Positions 28,567 to 37,446 of a DNA stretch of 64,000 nt are shown here, one piece after another. Source of the stretch: CAVSUZ01 sp963834715 (GTDB taxonomy: Bacteria > Pseudomonadota > Alphaproteobacteria > Acetobacterales > Acetobacteraceae); the NCBI GenBank assembly GCA_963834715.1, contig CAWIDE010000019.1, forward strand, positions 170,082 through 234,081. Reading direction: 5' to 3'. Every line of letters starts with the position of its first letter. Position 1 is the stretch's first letter. A model generated the notes under the pieces. It did no database searches, had not been told where the DNA came from, and worked only from the letters and a program-made list of their open reading frames with translations. A program made the translations under genes and the position numbers.

Positions 28567-31407
28567 TTATTTCGCCGGCACCGCCTCGACCCGGCGGCTG
28601 AGCCTCGAGAATTCTTTGTATTCGCGCTGCCAGTCAGTCGGGCCGTTGCTAAGCGCAACCTGCACGGCTGTCACCTTGTATTCCGGGCAGTTGGTCGCCC
28701 AGTCCGAATAGTCCGTGGTGACGACGTTGGCCTGCGTGTCCGGGTGATGGAACGTGGTGTAAACCACGCCCGGGGCGACGCGGTCGGTGATATGCGCCCG
28801 CAGACTGGTTTCGCCCGACCGGCTGTTGACCCGCACCCAATCGCCATCGCGGATGCCGCGCTCCTCAGCGTCGTGCGGATGGATCTCCAGCCGGTCCTCA
28901 TCGTGCCAGATGCTGTTCGCAGTCCGGCGCGTTTGGGCGCCGACATTGTACTGCGAAAGAATACGCCCGGTGGTGAGCAGCAGTGGGAAGCGGGGGCCGA
29001 TTTTCTCGTCAGTCGGGATGTATTCGGTAACGACGAAGTTGCCCTTGCCGCGGACGAAGCCGCCCATGTGCATGACCGGCGTGCCCTCGGGCGCCTTGTC
29101 GTTGCACGGCCACTGGATCGACCCGAGTCGCTCCAGCTTCTCAAAGGACACGCCAGAGAAGGTCGGGGTGGTGGCGGCGATCTCGTCCATGATCTCCGAC
29201 GGGTGGCGATAGTTCCATCCGAGACCAAGCGCATTGGCGATGAGCTGGGTGATCTCCCAATCGGCGTAGCCGTTCCGCGGAGCGACAACTTTGCGAACGA
29301 GATTGATGCGGCGCTCGGCATTGATGAAGGTGCCGTCCTTCTCCAGGAACGAGCTGCCGGGCAGGAAGATATGCGCATAGTTGGCGGTTTCGTTCAGGAA
29401 CAGATCCTGCACGACCACGCATTCCATCGCTTTCAGCCCGTTGATGACGTGCCGCGAGTTGGGATCGGACTGCGCGATGTCCTCGCCCTGGATGTAGATG
29501 GCGCGGAAGCTGCCGTCCTGGGCCGCGTCGAGCATATTGGGGATGCGCAGGCCCGGCTCGGGATCGAGCTTCACGCCCCACATCTTCTCGTAAATCGCGC
29601 GGGTCTCGGGCTCGCAGATGTGACGGTACCCGGGCAGCTCGTGCGGGAAGCTGCCCATATCGCAGGAGCCTTGCACGTTGTTCTGGCCGCGCAGCGGGTT
29701 CACGCCGGTGCCTGGCTTGCCGACATTGCCGGTTGCCATCGCCAGATTGGCCAGCCCCATGACGCCGGTGCTGCCCTGGCTGTGCTCGGTGACGCCAAGG
29801 CCGTAGTAGATCGCGGCGTTGCCTCCGGTGGCGTAGAGGCGGGCAGCGTCGCGGATAAGCTGCGCGGGGACGCCGGAGACTTTTTCGACTTCTTCGGGAC
29901 TGTTGCGCGGCTCGGCCACGAACGCGGCCCAGTCCTGGAAAGCGTCCCAGTCGCACCGCTCGCGGACATAGGCTTTGTTCACCAGGCCCTCGGTGACAAC
30001 AACGTGGGCCATGGCGTCCAGAAGGGCAACGTTGGTGCCTGGTTTCAGCGGCAAATGGTAGGTCGCTTCGATGTGCGGCGAGCGCACGAGGTCGATGCGC
30101 CGGGGATCCACGACGATCAGCCTCGCGCCCTGGCGTAGGCGGCGTTTCATCGCGGAGGCAAACACCGGATGTCCGTCGGTGGGGTTGGCGCCGAGCACCA
30201 TGATGACGTCAGCATAGGCGACAGAGTTGAAATCGTTGGTACCGGCGGAGGTGCCGAACGTGGTTTTGAGCCCGTAGCCGGTCGGGGAGTGACAGACGCG
30301 TGCGCAGGTGTCGATGTTGTTGTTGCCGAAGCCCTGACGCACGAGCTTCTGGACGAGATAGGTCTCCTCGTCGGTGCAGCGGGAGGACGTAATCGCGCCA
30401 ACCGCGTCTTTGCCATGCTGGGCCTGGACGCGGCGGAACTCGGCGGCGACGCGGCTGAGGGCCTCGTCCCAGGTAACTTCGCGCCATGGATCTGTAATGC
30501 GCTCGCGCATCATAGGCTTAAGCTTGCGGTCGGGGTGCATGGCGTAACCCCAGGCGAACCGGCCCTTGATGCAGGAATGACCGTGGTTGGCTTTGCCGTC
30601 CTTCCAGGGGACCATGCGGACGACGGTCTCGCCCTGCATCTCGGCTCTGAAGTTGCATCCGACACCACAATAGCCGCAGGTAGTGACCACGGAGTGTTCA
30701 GGCTGGCCGAGCTCTACCACGGATTTCTCGATCAGCGACCCGGTAGGGCAGGCCTGCACGCAGGCGCCGCAGGAGACGCATTCGGATTCCAGGAACGGTT
30801 CGTCCATGCCGGCCACAATGCGCGAGGCGAAGCCGCGGCCATCGACCGTCAGGGCGAAGGTGCCCTGGGTTTCCTCGCAGGCGCGCACGCAGCGCGAACA
30901 GACGATGCAGCGGGCGGGGTCGAACATGAAGTACGGGTTGGATGCGTCGACAGGCGCGTGCAGGTGGTTCAACCCATTCTGGCCATAACGGATCTCGCGC
31001 ACGCCAACGATACCCGCCATGCGCTGCATTTCGCTGTTGCCGGCGACCGGTGAGGTGAAGCCATCCGCCGGATGATCGGAGAGATACAACTCCATAACGT
31101 TGCGGCGCAGCCGGCGGAGGCGTTCGGTGCCGGTGCGCACCTTCATGCCGGGTGCGACCGGGGTGGTGCAGGAGGCTGGGGTGCCGGCGCGACCCTCGAT
31201 TTCCACTAGGCAGAGACGGCACGAGCCGAAGGCGTCCAGCGTGTCGGTGGCGCAGAGTTTGGGCACAGTGATGCCGGCTTCCATGGCGGCGCGCATGACC
31301 GACGTCCCGGCAGGCACGGTGATCTCCCCCCCGTCAATAGTCAGCGTGACCTGCTCGATCGAGGAGCTTGCGGGGGTGCCGTAGTCAATTTCCAGCAGCA
31401 GTGGCAT
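28567..31407 (-). CDS. fdsA: NAD-dependent formate dehydrogenase alpha (molybdopterin) subunit
   Basis: A 946-residue cytosolic catalytic subunit that oxidises formate. An N-terminal [2Fe-2S] ferredoxin domain (Cys52, Cys63, Cys66, Cys80) is followed by two [4Fe-4S] sites (Cys167/170/173/177 and Cys210/213/216/220). The cluster near the cofactor is at Cys244/247/251/279. The metal ligand is Cys372 in CARVCHSPTGYGLKTTFG, so this is the Cys and not the Sec type, in contrast to fdnG in the same window. The C-terminal MGD-binding domain is complete. It is 12 bases downstream of fdsB. Confidence 0.95.
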   Translation of the reverse strand: MPLLLEIDYGTPASSSIEQVTLTIDGGEITVPAGTSVMRAAMEAGITVPKLCATDTLDAFGSCRLCLVEIEGRAGTPASCTTPVAPGMKVRTGTERLRRLRRNVMELYLSDHPADGFTSPVAGNSEMQRMAGIVGVREIRYGQNGLNHLHAPVDASNPYFMFDPARCIVCSRCVRACEETQGTFALTVDGRGFASRIVAGMDEPFLESECVSCGACVQACPTGSLIEKSVVELGQPEHSVVTTCGYCGVGCNFRAEMQGETVVRMVPWKDGKANHGHSCIKGRFAWGYAMHPDRKLKPMMRERITDPWREVTWDEALSRVAAEFRRVQAQHGKDAVGAITSSRCTDEETYLVQKLVRQGFGNNNIDTCARVCHSPTGYGLKTTFGTSAGTNDFNSVAYADVIMVLGANPTDGHPVFASAMKRRLRQGARLIVVDPRRIDLVRSPHIEATYHLPLKPGTNVALLDAMAHVVVTEGLVNKAYVRERCDWDAFQDWAAFVAEPRNSPEEVEKVSGVPAQLIRDAARLYATGGNAAIYYGLGVTEHSQGSTGVMGLANLAMATGNVGKPGTGVNPLRGQNNVQGSCDMGSFPHELPGYRHICEPETRAIYEKMWGVKLDPEPGLRIPNMLDAAQDGSFRAIYIQGEDIAQSDPNSRHVINGLKAMECVVVQDLFLNETANYAHIFLPGSSFLEKDGTFINAERRINLVRKVVAPRNGYADWEITQLIANALGLGWNYRHPSEIMDEIAATTPTFSGVSFEKLERLGSIQWPCNDKAPEGTPVMHMGGFVRGKGNFVVTEYIPTDEKIGPRFPLLLTTGRILSQYNVGAQTRRTANSIWHDEDRLEIHPHDAEERGIRDGDWVRVNSRSGETSLRAHITDRVAPGVVYTTFHHPDTQANVVTTDYSDWATNCPEYKVTAVQVALSNGPTDWQREYKEFSRLSRRVEAVPAK

Positions 31408-31419
31408 CGCGATCTCCGT

Positions 31420-32937
31420 TTAGTCCGCGGCCAGCTTTGATCTGGCGCCGAAATCTTCAGGGAAGTGGGTAAGCGCGCTCGTGACGGGATATGGGATGAA
31501 GCCGCCCAGGGCGCAGAGCGATCCGAACTTCATCGTCTCGCACAGGTCCCGCAACAGCTCGAGATTGGCCTCGACCTGCTCGCCTGCGATGATGCGGTCC
31601 ACGACCTCCACACCGCGGACGGAGCCGACCCGGCAGGGGGTGCATTTGCCGCAGGATTCCTCGGCACAGAATTCCATGGCGAAGCGCGCCTGTCTGGCGA
31701 GATCCACGGTGTCGTCGAAAACCACGATGCCGCCGTGGCCGATCAAGCCGTCGCGGGCGGCGAAGGCTTCGTAGTCGAACACCGTATCGAACAGGCTGGG
31801 TGGGAAGTAGGCGCCGAGCGGACCGCCGACCTGCACCGCGCGGACGGGGCGGCCGGTGCGCGTGCCCCCGCCGATGTCGTTGACCAGCTCGCCGAGCGTC
31901 AGGCCGAAGGGGGCCTCGAACATCCCGGCGTGGCGGACGTTGCCGGCAAGCTGGATAGGGATGGTGCCGCGCGAGCGGCCGTAGCCGATGGCGCGATAGG
32001 CCTCGCCGCCGTGGGTGAGAATCCAGGGGACGCTCCCCAGAGTGATGACGTTGTTAATGACGGTGGGCTGCCCGAACAGGCCTTTGTGTGCAGGCAACGG
32101 GGGTTTGGCGCGAACCTGGCCGCGCTTGCCCTCCAGGCTATCGAGCAGGGAGGTTTCCTCGCCGCAGACGTAGGCGCCGGCGCCGACAATCTGCTCGATG
32201 TCAAAGGCAAAGCCGGAATTCAGAACATCGGGGCCGAGCAGGCGGGCGGCGCGGGCAGCATCGAGGGCGGCATTAAGGATGCGCACCGCGCCGGGATACT
32301 CGGAGCGGGTATACACATAGCCCTTGTGGGCGCCGACGGCGAACCCGGCGATCACCATGCCTTCAATGAGCGTCAGCGGATCGCCTTCCATGAGCATCCG
32401 ATCGGAGAAGGTCCCGGAGTTGCCCTCGTCGGCATTGCAGACGATGAACTTACGGCTTCCCGCGGCTTCCGCGGCCGTGCGCCACTTGATGCCGGTAGGG
32501 AAGCCTGCACCGCCTCGGCCGCGCAAGCCGGATTCGGTCACGGCGGCGATGACCCTAACCGGTCCGAGCTCGAAGGTGCGGCGTAGGCCTTTGAGGCCGC
32601 CATGGGCCTCGTACTCGGCCACGGAGAGCGGATCAGTGATGCCGGAGCGGGCGAAGACCTGGCGCTGCTGGGCGGCGAGGTAGGGCTGGTCCTCTGGCCG
32701 GCCGAGGCGGAAGGGGTGGGGGCCGCCCGCCAGTATCGAAGTGACGTCGGTGGGTTTAACCGGGCCGTAGGCGATGCGGCCTTGCGGCGTCTCGATCTCG
32801 ACCATGGGTTCCAGCCAAAGCATGCCGCGAGAGCCTGTACGGATGACCTCGGCGCCGCCAGCAGCCAGAGCCTTCGCGACCTTATCCGCGCCAAGCGCGA
32901 TGGCAGCCGCGTCGTGGGGAACGAAGGCCCTGGTCAT
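31420..32937 (-). CDS. fdsB: NAD-dependent formate dehydrogenase beta (FMN/NAD-binding) subunit
   Basis: A 505-residue diaphorase subunit related to NuoF that transfers electrons to NAD+. An N-terminal thioredoxin-like extension precedes the NuoF core. FMN/NAD motifs are GLRGRGGAGFPTGIKW and CNADEGNSGTFSDRMLMEGD, then GAYVCGEETSLLDSLEGKRG; the C-terminal cluster is bound by ESCGKCTPCRVG and a later Cys. The start overlaps the fdsG stop as ATGA. Confidence 0.94.
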   Translation of the reverse strand: MTRAFVPHDAAAIALGADKVAKALAAGGAEVIRTGSRGMLWLEPMVEIETPQGRIAYGPVKPTDVTSILAGGPHPFRLGRPEDQPYLAAQQRQVFARSGITDPLSVAEYEAHGGLKGLRRTFELGPVRVIAAVTESGLRGRGGAGFPTGIKWRTAAEAAGSRKFIVCNADEGNSGTFSDRMLMEGDPLTLIEGMVIAGFAVGAHKGYVYTRSEYPGAVRILNAALDAARAARLLGPDVLNSGFAFDIEQIVGAGAYVCGEETSLLDSLEGKRGQVRAKPPLPAHKGLFGQPTVINNVITLGSVPWILTHGGEAYRAIGYGRSRGTIPIQLAGNVRHAGMFEAPFGLTLGELVNDIGGGTRTGRPVRAVQVGGPLGAYFPPSLFDTVFDYEAFAARDGLIGHGGIVVFDDTVDLARQARFAMEFCAEESCGKCTPCRVGSVRGVEVVDRIIAGEQVEANLELLRDLCETMKFGSLCALGGFIPYPVTSALTHFPEDFGARSKLAAD

Positions 32938-33404
32938 ACGGCTTCCTCGACCGCCGCGGCCACGACGTCGGCGTCAAGGCGGCCAATCGGGGTCTCGTCC
33001 AACATCCCGGAAGGACCAACGGCGCAAAGCCCCAGGCAAAAGACAGGCTCGAGCGTCACCGCCCCATCGGGGGTGGTCTCCCGCCAGCCAACGCCCAACC
33101 GTTCCTGCACCTCCGCGGCGAGATGGTCGGCGCCCAGCGACTGGCATGCTTCCGCGCGGCAGAGCCGTAGGATATGGCGGCCTGGCGGCTCGCGGCGGAA
33201 GTCGTGGTAGAAGCTGATGGTGCCGTGAACCTCGGCGCGGGAGAGGTTGAGCGCCTGGGCGATCATGGGGACAGCAGCGCGGGGGATGTAACCGAACGCC
33301 TCCAGAATGGCGTGCAGCAGCGGCATCAGGCCGGCTTCGCGGCTAGCATAGGCGGCGATGATGGACGCCCCCCGTTCAGCGGTCCATGGCTCAGGCGTGG
33401 CCAT
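32934..33404 (-). CDS. fdsG: NAD-dependent formate dehydrogenase gamma subunit
   Basis: A 156-residue NuoE-like [2Fe-2S] thioredoxin-fold subunit. Cluster cysteines are seen as LCRAEACQSLG and FCLGLCAVGPSG. The segment IPRAAVPMIAQALNLSRAEVHGTISFYHDF is standard for the family. It is the first gene of fdsGBA, with a GGAGGGACAC ribosome site before ATG 33404, and divergent from rpsM. Confidence 0.93.
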   Translation of the reverse strand: MATPEPWTAERGASIIAAYASREAGLMPLLHAILEAFGYIPRAAVPMIAQALNLSRAEVHGTISFYHDFRREPPGRHILRLCRAEACQSLGADHLAAEVQERLGVGWRETTPDGAVTLEPVFCLGLCAVGPSGMLDETPIGRLDADVVAAAVEEAV

Positions 33405-33611
33405 GTGTCCCTCCGCTTTTTCGTTGGATCATGGGGAGAAGGAAAGACTTTGGCGGGGGAATTGCAAGAGCACCTCGGCCGGGCTGCCGGAATGGGGGAG
33501 TCGCGAGGTTGACTTAGCGGGGGTGAAACGCTACTTGCCACCTTCGGCCTGCGGCGGTGGCGTCGGCGGGCCAATCGGGCATGGCAGGACGAAATCTGAG
33601 CGAGGTCGGGC

Positions 33612-33989
33612 GTGGCGCGCATCGCGGGCGTGAATGTTCCAACGAACAAACGGGTCACTATCGGGCTACGGTATATCTATGGGATCGGGCCGACCAAGGC
33701 GGCTGAGATCTGCACACGGCTTTCGATTCCGGATGAGCGTCGGGTCAACCAGCTTTCGGATGAGGAAGTGCTGCGGATCCGCGAGCTGATCGACCGGGAG
33801 TACCGGGTCGAGGGCGATCTGCGGCGCGAAGTCGCTATGAACATCAAGCGGCTGATGGACCTTGGCTGTTATCGCGGCCTGCGGCACCGCAAGGGTCTGC
33901 CGGTCCGCGGGCAGCGGACCCACACCAATGCCCGGACACGTAAGGGCAAGGCGGTGCCAATCGCCGGCAAGAAGAAAGTCACCAAGTAG
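33612..33989 (+). CDS. rpsM: 30S ribosomal protein S13
   Basis: A 125-residue ribosomal protein starting with GTG (reads MARIAGVNVPTNKRVTIGLRY, in part) and ending in the basic tail RTRKGKAVPIAGKKKVTK. The RTHTNARTRKG motif is universal in S13. It heads a short alpha operon with rpsK, rpoA and rplQ. Upstream is the divergent fds operon; the usual spc-operon genes such as adk and secY are absent here. Confidence 0.98.
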   Translation: MARIAGVNVPTNKRVTIGLRYIYGIGPTKAAEICTRLSIPDERRVNQLSDEEVLRIRELIDREYRVEGDLRREVAMNIKRLMDLGCYRGLRHRKGLPVRGQRTHTNARTRKGKAVPIAGKKKVTK

Positions 33990-34047
33990 GCGCAGGCTCG
34001 CCGCGGACTAACGATTTCCCCGAACAGCAAGCAGGATCTGACCATAC

Positions 34048-34443
34048 ATGGCGAAGCCCGCCACTAGCACCCGACCGCGCCGCAAGGAGCGCAAAAACAT
34101 CACCGCTGGCGTGGCACACGTAGCTGCCACGTTCAACAACACGATCGTTACGATCAGCGACGCCCAGGGCAATGCGATTGCATGGTCGTCCGCCGGCAGC
34201 CAGGGGTTCAAGGGCAGCCGGAAATCCACGCCTTACGCCGCCCAGGTGGCGGCGGAGGACGCCGGCCGGAAGGCGCGGGAGCATGGGATGGAAACGCTGG
34301 AGATCGAGGTCAGCGGACCTGGCTCGGGGCGAGAAAGCGCGCTACGGGCGCTGCAAGCGGTTGGGTTTAACATTACGGCGATCCGGGATATGACGCCGAT
34401 CGCACATAACGGTTGCCGGCCCCGGAAGCGCCGGCGGGTGTGA
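34048..34443 (+). CDS. rpsK: 30S ribosomal protein S11
   Basis: A 131-residue protein with the S11 core NITAGVAHVAATFNNTIVTI and AWSSAGSQGFKGSRKSTPYA, ending PIAHNGCRPRKRRRV. It lies 58 bases after rpsM and before rpoA, the conserved order. Confidence 0.98.
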   Translation: MAKPATSTRPRRKERKNITAGVAHVAATFNNTIVTISDAQGNAIAWSSAGSQGFKGSRKSTPYAAQVAAEDAGRKAREHGMETLEIEVSGPGSGRESALRALQAVGFNITAIRDMTPIAHNGCRPRKRRRV

Positions 34444-34522
34444 GTTTCCGGCGGCCGCATGGCCGCCGCTGATGATTGGCCCGAGGCGCTTGGGAGCGGC
34501 GGGCTGGAAGGTAGATGAACGG

Positions 34523-35554
34523 ATGAGACAGAGTGCGGTTATCCAGCGGAACTGGCAGTCGTTGATCAAGCCAGAGAAGCTTGACGTTGAGCCCGGTGGC
34601 GATCCTGCTCGGATCGCCACTGTCGTTGCCGAGCCGCTGGAGCGCGGGTTCGGCATGACGCTGGGCAATGCCATTCGGCGGGTGCTGCTGTCGTCTCTGC
34701 AGGGGGCGGCAGTTACTGCGGTGCAGATCGACGGCGTGCTGCACGAGTTCAGCTCGATCGCTGGCGTGCGTGAGGACGTCACGGACATCGTGCTGAATAT
34801 CAAGCAGCTTGCGCTGCGCATGCACGGCGAAGGGCCGAAGCGGATGACGCTGACGGCCTCCGGTCCGGGCGAGGTGCGGGCGGGGCAGATCCAGGTGCCG
34901 CATGATATCGAGATCATGAACCCAGACCTCGTGTTGTGCACGCTGGATGACGGCGTGCGGATGGGAATGGAGTTCACGGTCAATCTGGGCAAGGGCTATG
35001 TGCCGGCATCGGCGAACCGGCCGGAGGATGCACCGATAGGGTTGATCCCGGTGGATTCGATTTACTCGCCGGTGCGGCGCGTTTCCTACAAGGTAGAGCC
35101 GACCCGCGTTGGGCAGGTCACGGACTACGACAAGCTACTGCTGACGGTTGAAACCAACGGCGCGGTGACGCCGGAGGATTCGGTAGCGCTGGCCGCCCGC
35201 ATTCTGCAGGATCAGTTGCAACTATTCATCAACTTTGAGGAGCCGCAGCAGATCCGGGTGGAGGAGCCGGAGGACAACCTGCCGTTCAACCGCAACCTGC
35301 TGCGGAAGGTGGACGAGCTGGAGCTTTCGGTGCGCAGCGCCAACTGCCTGAAGAACGACAACATCGTTTACATCGGCGACCTGGTGCAGAAGACCGAGCA
35401 GGAGATGCTGCGAACGCCGAACTTTGGACGGAAGTCGTTGAATGAGATCAAGGAGGTTCTCGCTTCCATGGGGCTGTCGCTGGGCATGAGCGTGCCGGGC
35501 TGGCCGCCGGAGAATATCGAGGATCTGGCGAAGCGGCTGGAAGAGCCGTTCTAG
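34523..35554 (+). CDS. rpoA: DNA-directed RNA polymerase alpha subunit
   Basis: A 343-residue alpha subunit. The N-terminal assembly domain shows EPLERGFGMTLGNAIRRVLL; the C-terminal domain, which contacts UP elements and activators, shows ELELSVRSANCLKNDNI and TPNFGRKSLNEIKEVLASMG. ATG 34523 (MRQSAVIQRNWQSLIKPEKL) matches the usual alphaproteobacterial start; the frame is open further upstream but that part is not conserved. Confidence 0.98.
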   Translation: MRQSAVIQRNWQSLIKPEKLDVEPGGDPARIATVVAEPLERGFGMTLGNAIRRVLLSSLQGAAVTAVQIDGVLHEFSSIAGVREDVTDIVLNIKQLALRMHGEGPKRMTLTASGPGEVRAGQIQVPHDIEIMNPDLVLCTLDDGVRMGMEFTVNLGKGYVPASANRPEDAPIGLIPVDSIYSPVRRVSYKVEPTRVGQVTDYDKLLLTVETNGAVTPEDSVALAARILQDQLQLFINFEEPQQIRVEEPEDNLPFNRNLLRKVDELELSVRSANCLKNDNIVYIGDLVQKTEQEMLRTPNFGRKSLNEIKEVLASMGLSLGMSVPGWPPENIEDLAKRLEEPF

Positions 35555-35589
35555 AGCGTGTTCATGGGGAGTGGAAACGGCGCGGTATT

Positions 35590-35644
35590 CACCTCTCCCG
35601 CTCTGCGGGAGAGGTCGGCGTGCTCAGCGCGCCGGGTGAGGGTG
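35590..35644. repeat. REP-like intergenic repeat, copy 2
   Basis: Same two-hairpin element as at 28498 (CACCTCTCCCG ... GCGCCGGGTGAGGGTG), placed between rpoA and rplQ inside the ribosomal operon. It could modulate expression or mRNA 3' ends there. Confidence 0.85.
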
Positions 35645-35743
35645 ACACGGTCCCAGTCAGGGTCAATCTGTTTTAGTGCGAGTCGGGAAGACACGCTTCG
35701 CGCTTCGTGGAGCTTGGGTACTGATCGCGGAGGACGTTGAGCA

Positions 35744-36178
35744 ATGCGTCATGGGGTTGCCGGGCGGAAGCTCGGCGTTACGTCGGCTCATCGGCAGGCG
35801 ATGTTCCGCAACATGGCGGTCGCGCTGCTGAAGCACGAGCAGATCACAACCACGCTGCCGAAAGCGAAGGAGCTGCGCCCGGTTGCCGAGAAGCTGATCA
35901 CGCTGGGCAAGCGCGGCGGATTGCACGCGAAGCGGCAGGTGCATGCGAAGCTGCGGGATATGACCATCGTGAACAAGCTGTTCGGCACCTTGGCTGAGCG
36001 ATACCGGGACCGGGCCGGCGGCTACACGCGGGTGCTGAAAGCGGGCGTGCGATATGGCGACGCGGCGGACATGGCGGTAATCGAACTCGTGGACCGCGAT
36101 CTAACGGCGAAGGGGATCGACAGCGGGCCGAAGCAGGGTGGGGCTGCGGAGGAGCGAGAGGAAGAGGCGGAGGAGTAG
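35744..36178 (+). CDS. rplQ: 50S ribosomal protein L17
   Basis: A 144-residue protein beginning MRHGVAGRKLGVTSAHRQAM, with the family core LLKHEQITTTLPKAKELRP. The tail is acidic (EEREEEAEE), as seen in some alphaproteobacteria. It closes the alpha operon, separated from rpoA by the REP element and about 190 bases. Confidence 0.97.
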   Translation: MRHGVAGRKLGVTSAHRQAMFRNMAVALLKHEQITTTLPKAKELRPVAEKLITLGKRGGLHAKRQVHAKLRDMTIVNKLFGTLAERYRDRAGGYTRVLKAGVRYGDAADMAVIELVDRDLTAKGIDSGPKQGGAAEEREEEAEE

Positions 36179-36721
36179 TAGCTGATTTTTCGTGCGCGCT
36201 TCGGTCTAGTCTTGGTGGCGCGGTCTCGCCGCTCCTAATTCGGAGAACCACTGAGAACACACGGAGCGCCACGGAGACAGGCGGGCCCACCTGCCCTCGT
36301 GGCTCGCCAGCACTGAAAGCCGTTCGCGTCATTGCAAGCGAAGCAATCCAGGCCCATTGACACTCTCAGCCATTCAATTCGATCGCGGTGCGGCCAACCA
36401 GCTGTTGGCGAGCTTCGCGTTATCCCGGCGCGCCAGTCCGATGATCGCTCCGGGTGGTTTTCTGCCGGTCCGCTTCCGGGCTGAGTGCGCTGGAACCGGA
36501 CGCTTGGTCTGGCGGTTCAGCGCCGTCAGCAGCTGGTTGGTGCGTCCGATCAGCCTCAGGAGCTCGCCGAAATGTCGTGCCAGGGCGCGTGCGGCCCCTG
36601 CGCTTGGAGGTAGAGGCAGCTGTCGAGAACGAATAATCTGATCTTGCAGCGGACCTTTATCGACATTCATCATGCACGTCTATATCGAGGGTATGTCGGC
36701 AAGGCTGGTGAGGGAAGTTCG
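36179..36721. other. Intergenic region with degenerate repeats, no clear gene
   Basis: About 540 bases after rplQ. It contains phrases typical of dispersed intergenic repeats (GAACACACGGAGCGCCACGG near 36256 and CATTGCAAGCGAAGCAATCC near 36331). A 99-codon minus frame (36374-36673) is open but shows no family resemblance and strongly basic, Pro-rich composition, so it is not called. The VOC gene promoter probably lies in the last 100 bases. Confidence 0.5.
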
Positions 36722-37216
36722 ATGCCCGGAAAAATCGTCACCTGTCTGTGGTTCGACCATGGCGAGGCGCGGAAAGCGGCGGAATTCTACGCCGCCACCT
36801 TTCCTGGCAGCCATGTCGGGCAAGCGCTTCAATCTCCATCCGATTACCCTGGTGGTGAACAGGGTAGCGAATTGACCGTCGAGTTCACTGTACTCGGCCA
36901 AGCCTTTGTTGGTCTGAATGGTGGCCCCGCGTTCACGCCGAACGAGGCGGTGAGCTTCCAGGTGATGACCGACGATCAGGCAGAAACCGACCGCTATTGG
37001 AATGCGATCATTGATAATGGCGGCAGCGAAAGCGAGTGCAGCTGGTGCAAGGATCGCTGGGGCTTTTCGTGGCAGATCGTGCCGCGAGCCTTAATTGCCG
37101 CGCTGAAGAATCCGGATCGCGCCGCCGCAAAGCGGGCGATGGACGCCATGATGACCATGCGCCGGATCGACATTGCTAGGATTGAGGCTGCACGAGACGG
37201 TCATGCGGCAGCCTGA
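36722..37216 (+). CDS. VOC-superfamily protein (PhnB/3-demethylubiquinone methyltransferase-like fold)
   Basis: A 164-residue glyoxalase/bleomycin-resistance-fold protein. MPGKIVTCLWFDHGEARKAA and FYAATFPGSHVG are the standard opening of the PhnB-like group, followed by the second module AFVGLNGGPAFTPNEAVSF and GWCKDRWGFSWQIVP-like sequence (SECSWCKDRWGFSWQIVP). ATG 36722 is preferred to the in-frame ATG at 36644 because conservation begins there. Metal and substrate are unknown. Confidence 0.85.
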   Translation: MPGKIVTCLWFDHGEARKAAEFYAATFPGSHVGQALQSPSDYPGGEQGSELTVEFTVLGQAFVGLNGGPAFTPNEAVSFQVMTDDQAETDRYWNAIIDNGGSESECSWCKDRWGFSWQIVPRALIAALKNPDRAAAKRAMDAMMTMRRIDIARIEAARDGHAAA

Positions 37217-37446
37217 CGCCGATGGCCACCGCCTCGGTGCGAAGAGCGGGAAGCCAGTGATCCCATAGACGGCCGCCCGGAGGTCCGCTTTTTGGAACAG
37301 CCGCCTAACCGCCGAACGTCTTGTCTGGGTCGGAAGCGGTCACCGGATCGGACGCGTGGTATTAATCAACAAAGCTGAAGGCTGGAGCCTTGTCAGGCGG
37401 TCGCTGCAAGGGGACGATTGCGGAGGTCAGTAAAAAGGCTTCCGCG

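Noticed and set aside
28510..30138. 542-codon plus-strand ORF
   Set aside because: It is antisense to fdsA and has no family features.
36374..36673. 99-codon minus-strand ORF after rplQ
   Set aside because: Basic, low-information composition, no ribosome site, no recognised family; surrounded by repeats.
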